A stretch of DNA of 64,000 nt from Solen grandis (taxonomy: Eukaryota > Mollusca > Bivalvia > Adapedonta > Solenidae): the NCBI GenBank assembly GCA_021229015.1, contig CM037788.1:42827774-42891773 (forward strand), written 5' to 3'. The notes under the pieces were generated by a model that did not search any database, had not been told where the DNA came from, and saw nothing but the letters and a program-made list of their open reading frames with translations. A program made the translations under genes and the position numbers. Shown piece after piece: positions 57,301 to 64,000 of this stretch (positions are counted from its first letter, which is position 1; each line of letters starts with the position of its first letter).

Positions 57301-57832
57301 TTGCTCTGGCTGTCTACCATAATTGCTAAAATAAAATTGATCATTCCATTAAAAATGAGCCCCCAAAGGGATCGGCTTGTTTCCTCATATACTCCAAATA
57401 GAAGATTTCAAAATCTTTTATGAAACCAATGGTTAGAATTTAAGTTCTTTTGTCATGTATGGTCACTTAATGGCTCTCTGCCGTTATTGCTAAAATAAAA
57501 CTGATCTCTTGGAAAATGAGATCCCCTAGGGAATGTGGTAGTTTCCCTATAAGCTCTATATAGAACATTTCAAACTTTTTCTATGAAGCCAAGGGGTAGA
57601 ACTGCACAAATGGTCACCTCATGGCTGTCTACCATTATTTCTAAATAAAGTTGATTCTATGAAAAACACGGCCTCTCGATGATTGACTAACTTAAGAATT
57701 CTTTGTATCTTAAACTTGAATCTGATTGCTGATGGAAGTAGTAATATAAAGTGATTTTGTATGGCTTTAATTAAGCGTATGTACTCTGTGGAGCGATCTG
57801 GGACCATCATAACCCTCTTGTTTAATAAAGTC
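57301..57832 (+). repeat. Tandem-core element end, two units
   Basis: Two ~150-bp units share TTGCTAAAATAAAA(T/C)TGATC and ATGGTCACTTAATGGCT / ATGGTCACCTCATGGCT. The right end GAGCGATCTGGGACCATCAT followed by AACCCTCTTGTTT matches the termini at 48062 and, inverted, at 45956. Together with 56561-57300 it may be one composite element. Confidence 0.65.
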
Positions 57833-59589
57833 AAACCCTGAAATGTTTATAAACAACATTAATTTGGTCACATAACACATGTCAAGGCAAGGTTTGATAA
57901 GTACCAGTATAGCTGTATTGCGATAATTTCGTCAGAAATAAATCCATTTCCCTTTACATCAGTAAAATCATGACATGCTTTTGTATTAATCAGTAAAATA
58001 AATGACAGTTTAATTGTGATCTTCTTGAGATCCAGAATTTTTAGATGTATGGCTGCAATAATTTTAAATTAACAGGAATATAATTTTGCCTGCGAATCTT
58101 CATTTTAACGTTTTAATGACACATGAAAAAATTAAGTTTGATGTTCCTTCATATCAATGGCATACGCTTGACATTCATATTTCCCTGATCGAATGCATAA
58201 ATACAACAGGATCCAGCAAATTCTGCAAATTTTAGTCACATAATGTGAAAGATAAAACATAGCATCATCTGACATCATGGATGTGCTGTTAATTCATTTT
58301 GCAGAGCGCCATTAAGTTTCAAGGTCCCATGATCAATACGTCGGAACGACAATATTTCTCCATCTTATTAATTATCAATACCGGAGAAGTTGTAATTCAA
58401 AGATTAACATGTATTAAACATGCAAGCCCTTTACATTGTATTAAGTTTAGACAAAGTCATGTTCATGATAGTAACCAAATGATCATAATCAGTGTTACTC
58501 GGATTCTGTAGGCTGGGGCACAGTTTAACACAATAGGCTTTTGAACAGAGCCTTCACAAAAGCGCTAAGTATCAGTGCAAACATTGAATTCTCTCGACAA
58601 CTGAACAAGTCGTTAGAACGTGATCCTTGTCGATGTTACATTAATACGTTAAAAGAAAAGAAAATAGTAATAATAACTGCAGTTTTACAGAAATATTCAG
58701 TCACAATTACAAACACCTGAACATGAAGACTTTTCCTGCATCTAATGCACGCACTGGCTATATGATCTTTAAGAATGATTAAGCATCTCGACCATGGATT
58801 ATTCAGAGAAATGTCCTCTTTGCTGTAGAGAGAAAAACATTATTCGCCGACGAAAATGAAATCAATTAACTTGTCTCTCAAGCTCATCGGGATGAAGTTG
58901 GGCATGAGATCATTAAAAAGGAAATTAATTAGGATTTCCCATTTATTAATTGAACCAGACAGGCGCAAAATAAAACTGCTGTGATTGACATTTTGCTTGC
59001 ACTGGTAGAAAGGAATGGTATGGTAGTTACTCTGATATTAAGAGGGTCTAGTGTTGTATATTTGCAGGCGTATTTACCACATGAACACAGCAATCTAGAT
59101 TCCAGAATATGATTGGTGTTTATAGATGCGTATTTCAACGTGATATCTATGGAAAAGGCAAATGAAAAAGGACTATCGAAAGAAAAGGTTTGCACAGTAA
59201 ATCCCGTATTATGCGTTTGATTTTCCCTTGCATGATACTCTTAATTCCATTCATTACTATCATAATATATCTTTTAAGATATAGGTTATATCGCTCGCAT
59301 ATAAAATTTGTGGATTTTGTTTAATTGTTTTACAATCTATCTAACACAGGCGTTTATCGCTTTCGCTTGTTCGTAAGCGTTTTATTCAAGATTTACTTTA
59401 TAATAAGTTAATTATATGTTCTTACAACATTCATAACAATCAAATCGCGATCATATAATCATAATATATATAAACCATCGTAAATTGTACAAATAATTCG
59501 ATTGTTTAAAACACCGGTTATATGTCAGATAATGTTTTAGACATAAGAATCTAAATAAACAAGTAACTGGTGTTGTATGCAACACATAA
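57833..59589. other. No gene recognised
   Basis: AT-rich. Open frames of 70-88 codons have no domain. Confidence 0.45.
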
Positions 59590-60361
59590 AGTCCCCTACC
59601 GGCTCCACCTTGACTCAATATGGTAATCAATCCCATTTTTTGCCATATTTTCACTATTTCCGTTACCATAGCAACCAGAATTTTAGTCGAAGAACAAAAA
59701 TAAAATGACGTGCATAATCTACACATTGCCATCTAGTCATATACCAAGTTTCATCAATTTTGCTAACTAAGTTATCACGGGATCCCATTTTTTGCCATAT
59801 TTTCACTATTTCCGTTACCATAGCAACCACAATTTTAGTCGAAGAACAAAAATAAAATGACGTGCATAATCTACACATTGCCATCTAGTCATATACCAAG
59901 TTTCATCAAGTTAGCTTGCTTAGTTATCGCGGGATCCAATTTTTGCCATATGTTCACTATTTCCGTTACCATAGCAACCACAATTTTAGTTGAAGAACAA
60001 AAATAAAATGATGTGCATAATCTACACATTGCCATCTAGTCATATAGCAAGTTTCATCAAGTTAGTTTGCCTAGTTATCGCGGGATCCCATTTTTGCCAT
60101 ATTTTCACTATTTCCGTTACCATAGCAACCACAATTTTAGTCGAAGAACAAAAATAAAATGACGTGCATAATCTACACATTGCCATCTAGTCATATACCA
60201 AGTTTCATCAAGTTAGCTTGCTTAGTTATTAAGTTATTGCGGGATCCAGATTTGAGCGGACAGACGGACGGACGGACGGACAGACTGACAGACGGACGGA
60301 CGGACGGACAGACGGAGGGCAAACCTATAGTCCCCTCCGGTGTGAACACCGGTAGGGGACT
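59590..60361 (+). mobile_element. Pearl-like element: four ~151-bp cores, ACGG microsatellite, terminal hairpin
   Basis: Left end AGTCCCCTACCGGCTCC and right end CCGGTGTGAACACCGGTAGG-GGACT are inverted to each other. CCGTTACCATAGCAACCA recurs at 59660, 59812, 59963 and 60114. The cores are followed by a run of ACGG/ACAG (60257-60317) and then the hairpin CCGGTGTGAACACCGG. Order and sizes match the published bivalve pearl elements, thought to be Helitron/Helentron-related. Open frames repeating in phase with the cores are artefacts. Confidence 0.85.
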
Positions 60362-62329
60362 AATAAGACATATATGTTGGAAATAAATAAGAGCTGTATC
60401 TTGTAGAGTTCCCACGCACAAAAGTCATTAAATGCAAACGTATTAGAATACAATGTTAATTTTCAAGTGTAAGTGTCAACTTTAAAATTGGATATTTTAC
60501 GTATTTCAAAGCTATATAATGTGGCTGACAGCTCTGATGAAAGTGCCTTATTACCACAATAGATTAGGTAAAACCTGATTTCAATCCTATCAATAATTTT
60601 CCTATTTGTCATCCCCTCTTGAATTGGTACAATACATCCTCGCTGACAAAAACATTCAGAACGTGAACAAATTTAAAACGCGCCTCATTTTTTCTTCCAA
60701 CATATTCCAGCGGATCTCGATTGAAGGCATTGCAATGTTTTTAAGAAACGAGTTTCTTTGAAACAAATCATTTACGATATTTGCAGTTACCCAGCGGCTA
60801 GTTCTTGTATTCAAGACGACTCGTAATTCAGTACCTTTCCAATCTTCAACCGATCATGTTTTAACGTAAGTTTAATTCGACTTTTAACAGTTAAATGATT
60901 TGATTTTTCAGCAAGGGACATTCTGATGAGGCTTAAGATTTCGTTTCAGGCTAAGACGTCGGAAACTAATCACCACTGGATGAGCTTTTAAATCTCAAAC
61001 CGTGGTAACAGAGGCAGAAGCGATGATTTTATTATCAGTGAATCAGACTTCGATTTCACACGTGATCAAGGAAATTATACATTTACATTTTTTCACATTC
61101 TGCGATGATATAATCCAAAATTTAAGATATTGCTCTTTTCCCTCTCATTTAAAGATATTTCCTCTTTTTTTTTCTTCTTTTTTAAATAAATATTTTAATA
61201 TTTAATTTTCGGAACAATGAGAAATTGTATCGCGTGTGTACGTGATTAAGCTAAATTGACGATCAGAAATAACTTTCAAAGACAAAGTATGGCAATGAAA
61301 TATAACTAAATGAATTGAGATGAAGTAGTTTTGGGAGGAGAATAAAACAGATCAAATTGGCAGTTGATATCTCAGAATTTGGAAAAATTTTGAAATCTTG
61401 CTCTATTCTGATTTATCAATTAATTATTTTCGTTTTGTGTAGCTTGAGATTTACGTAGAAAAGGTAATGCAGGACGGACCTAATTCTTAATACTTTAACA
61501 TATTTGCAGATATGAACTTCAGAATGGACAGGTGTCAATAATATGCGCATCCTCAGATCTATTCCAATACACATATTTTTTTCATCAATATTTAATATTT
61601 AGATTCGAAAAGGTCCATATTAGTTATGCAACCACGTGTCTTGATACATGCATTATGTAAGGAGAAAGGCCGAAAAGTAAGTGAAAAAATATTGTCATTT
61701 TAAGTTTAAAGCGTTTCTCACGCATAAAATACTTTCTCTTTATTCAAGTATGTGATATCACAAAATAAGCATGAGAAAATGTATGCACTGAATCTTCCCA
61801 TTGTTGAAGTAAAAGACACTACTCAGGAAAAAGAAAAAGACTCGAATTCTGAATTGTTGTTCCCAGATTGGCCCCAAATATTATTTTGGGCTGCAATTAA
61901 GATAACAGTTTAAAACTGTATAAAATGCCAAAATAAAATTGGAAGGATTACATCACAAAAAAATTTAATATTGTTTGTTGTACATAATGTCTCTGAGCAA
62001 ATATGCGTTACACAGCATGTGCACAAACATAATATACTAAGATACCCACGGCTAATCAATAGATCATCTATAATAGGTCGTGGGATATTACGGCTGAATT
62101 TGGTCGTTTTAGGTTGCGTCAAATTACGCTGTTTCATTGGTCGCATCACGTTTTTGAAACCAATCATAAAGGCCGATTTATACAGCTGCCGGACGAAGTC
62201 ATTTTATTTTTTATTTTTATTGAAACTATATGCATTGTTCACAGTTTTCATATCCAAGTTTTAAATATTGTGTAAAAACAAAACACTAGGTCAGAATTGT
62301 TGTTGTTTGGCGTAGAAAGCTAGGTCTTT
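60362..62329. other. No gene recognised
   Basis: AT-rich. CCAAT-type words cluster near 62135-62170, but no start codon and donor pair comparable to 37757 was found. Confidence 0.4.
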
Positions 62330-63373
62330 TAAAGAAAATCTATGATAATTGACGATAGCATTTTATTTAGCTTTTGGGATCAGCCTTTGTCTGACGTCGC
62401 GAGTCGTCAGTCGTCAACAATTTACTTAAAACATCTTATTATCTGAAATTACTGATGAGAAAGGGATCAAATTTGGCAAGGATGTTCCGAAGGTGGTCTC
62501 CTATAATAATTTTGAAATGGTTCTGGTCTGTTGCATAATTAGGTCACAGGAACTAAAAATAGATTTTAAAAGTGAAATTTAAAATATCCTCCCCCTTGAA
62601 ACCACAAGGCCTAGAGTTTAGATATTTAGTGTGTAGATTTGTCTACTAGACCTCTACCAAATTTGTTCGAATCATGCCCCTTGGGTCAAAATTAGACCCG
62701 CCCTTGGGGTCGCTTTATTTTACATGGACTTGTATGTGAAAAACTAGAAACATCTTCTTGTCAGAAACCACAAAGCCTGGAGGTTAGATATTTGATATGT
62801 AACATGGCCTAGTACACTTCTACCAAGTTCATTGAAATACTGGGGTTACTTAATTTTACATAATCTTATACTGGAAAAAGCTAGAAAAATCTTTTTGTCA
62901 GAAACCACAAGGTCTGGAGTTTAGATATTTGTTCTGTAACATTGCTTCAAAGACATCTATCAAGTTTATTCAAATCATGACCCTGGGGTCAAAATTGGCT
63001 CCGCCCCTTGCGTCACCTGATTTTACATAGGCTAATATATGAAAAAAAATAGAAAAAAATCTTTTTATCAGAAACCACAAGGCCTGGAGTTTAGATATTT
63101 AGTGTGTAACATTGCTTCAAAGACATCTACCAAGTGTGTTCAAATCATGGCCCCCGGGGTCAAAATTGGCCCCGCCCCATGGGTCCCTGGAATTTAAATA
63201 AAAAATTTTTAGAAACCAAGGCCTTCGTTTGATATTTGGTATGTAACATGGCCTAATAAACATCTACCAAGTATTTTCATATCATGGCCCTGGGGTCAAA
63301 ATTGGCTCGCCCCAGGGGTCACTTGATTTTACATAGCCTAATGATACCATGTGAACGATCCCTCTTGTTATTT
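62330..63373 (-). mobile_element. Tandem-core element, inverted copy of the 45956 family
   Basis: GGGGTCAAAATTGGC(C/T)CCGCCC and GAAACCACAAGGCCTGGAGT recur about every 170 bp, ending ATCCCTCTTGTT at the right, the complement of the start at 45956. The left end near 62395 has GCGAGTCGTCAGTCGTCAAC where the other copy has its microsatellite. The hairpin is not preserved. Confidence 0.75.
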
Positions 63374-63570
63374 TTATGTTACTCGCATTGAGAAAACACT
63401 ATAAAACATGGAAAAAAAAAACAAAAAAAACAATAGGCATTGTTTGCCATCATTTGTGATGTAATTCATTTAAAACGCATTCATAATTGTTTATGAGAAT
63501 ACTAGGGAGATTGCGTGTCTGAAACTGTTGTCATTTGATGAATAGCATGCTCGTCCTGAGGGTGTGCCAT
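63374..63570. other. Spacer, nothing recognised
   Basis: Short AT-rich spacer with a poly-A run near 63412. Confidence 0.4.
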
Positions 63571-63760
63571 GGATATGAACATCGGCCGCGACATACTTCA
63601 GTCGAAAATAATAGTTTTGGTAGCTTCGTGCTTGACGCTAAGCACAGTATAGAATTGACCCGGTGGCGGGATAATGAGACTGGATGTATTATAATGTAAT
63701 ATGTCTACGGCGTGATTCTGCAGTCGTTAGCTTTATATCTGTGAAGTATAAAAAAACATG
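63571..63760 (+). mobile_element. Decayed SINE body (15876 family)
   Basis: CATCGGCCGCGACATACTTC, GCTTCGTGCTTGACGCTAAG, GGATAATGAGACTGGATG and TGTCTACGGCGTGATTCTGC follow the family order, with many changes. The head is lost. Confidence 0.65.
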
Positions 63761-64000
63761 TACTAAGTGTACAAAAGTTTACAAATAGCTGAAATACGAA
63801 AAGTACATTCCTCTTTAAAAAGGGTTTATAAAGAATGAAAGAAAACTGTATCTTGTTGAATGACGATTTTTTAATTTCATAACATTTTTTCTCAAAAAGT
63901 ATACTTTTTTTTTAAATTTGTTGTCTCAACAAAAATATCTCCTAAATCCTTATACATCTTTGTCCACAAGAATTGTCAAATGTCAATATTGACATTCTTT
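63761..64000. other. No feature recognised
   Basis: AT-rich sequence to the window edge. Confidence 0.4.

Noticed and set aside
59451..59884. Minus-strand frames MAMCRLCTSFYFCSSTKI...
   Set aside because: Each falls in phase with the 151-bp core of the pearl-like element.

Overview
This is a eukaryotic, AT-rich, repeat-dense genomic window, most likely from a bivalve mollusc. The reasons are tRNA-derived SINEs of mollusc type, elements built like the oyster 'pearl' family (cores of about 150-170 bp, a GGAC-type microsatellite and a terminal hairpin), GT-AG introns and a multi-exon sushi/EGF-type gene. The species cannot be fixed from sequence alone. There is one 100-base N gap (14423-14522), so this is a draft scaffold.

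Region 1 (1-13.6 kb, minus strand) holds the only gene I can support well. An EGF/EB-like exon is followed by one divergent sushi (CCP) exon, a second sushi exon, and then eleven near-identical 174-nt sushi exons that run to the left edge of the window. Every sushi exon from 9487 leftward is symmetric (phase 1-1), so the reading frame continues through the whole array. Both ends of the gene lie outside the window or in the gap. Two exon/intron types alternate in the array, and two units are recombinant.

Region 2 (13.6-31 kb) is an ancient tandem segmental duplication. Copy A (about 16.4-28.3 kb) is swollen by insertions: a tandem-core element, a SINE, a 2.06-kb foldback element, a dead LINE and a 1.93-kb long-TIR element. 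Copy B (about 28.36-30.87 kb) is compact and keeps the unoccupied target sites of the foldback and long-TIR elements. This allows their ends and target duplications (9 bp and 6 bp) to be read directly.

Region 3 (31-45.9 kb) is AT-rich and mostly non-genic. It has SINE copies, two nearly identical piggyBac-type MITEs, two other palindromic MITEs, a possible TIL half-domain exon (34.4 kb, minus) and a candidate promoter with a first coding exon (37.7 kb, plus: two YY1-type motifs, ATGGCGGC, GTAAGT donor).

Region 4 (45.9-64 kb) is dominated by tandem-core elements that share one architecture: [terminus]-[core array]-[GGAC/CCGA microsatellite]-[terminal hairpin]. SINEs are nested among them. I see no protein gene there.
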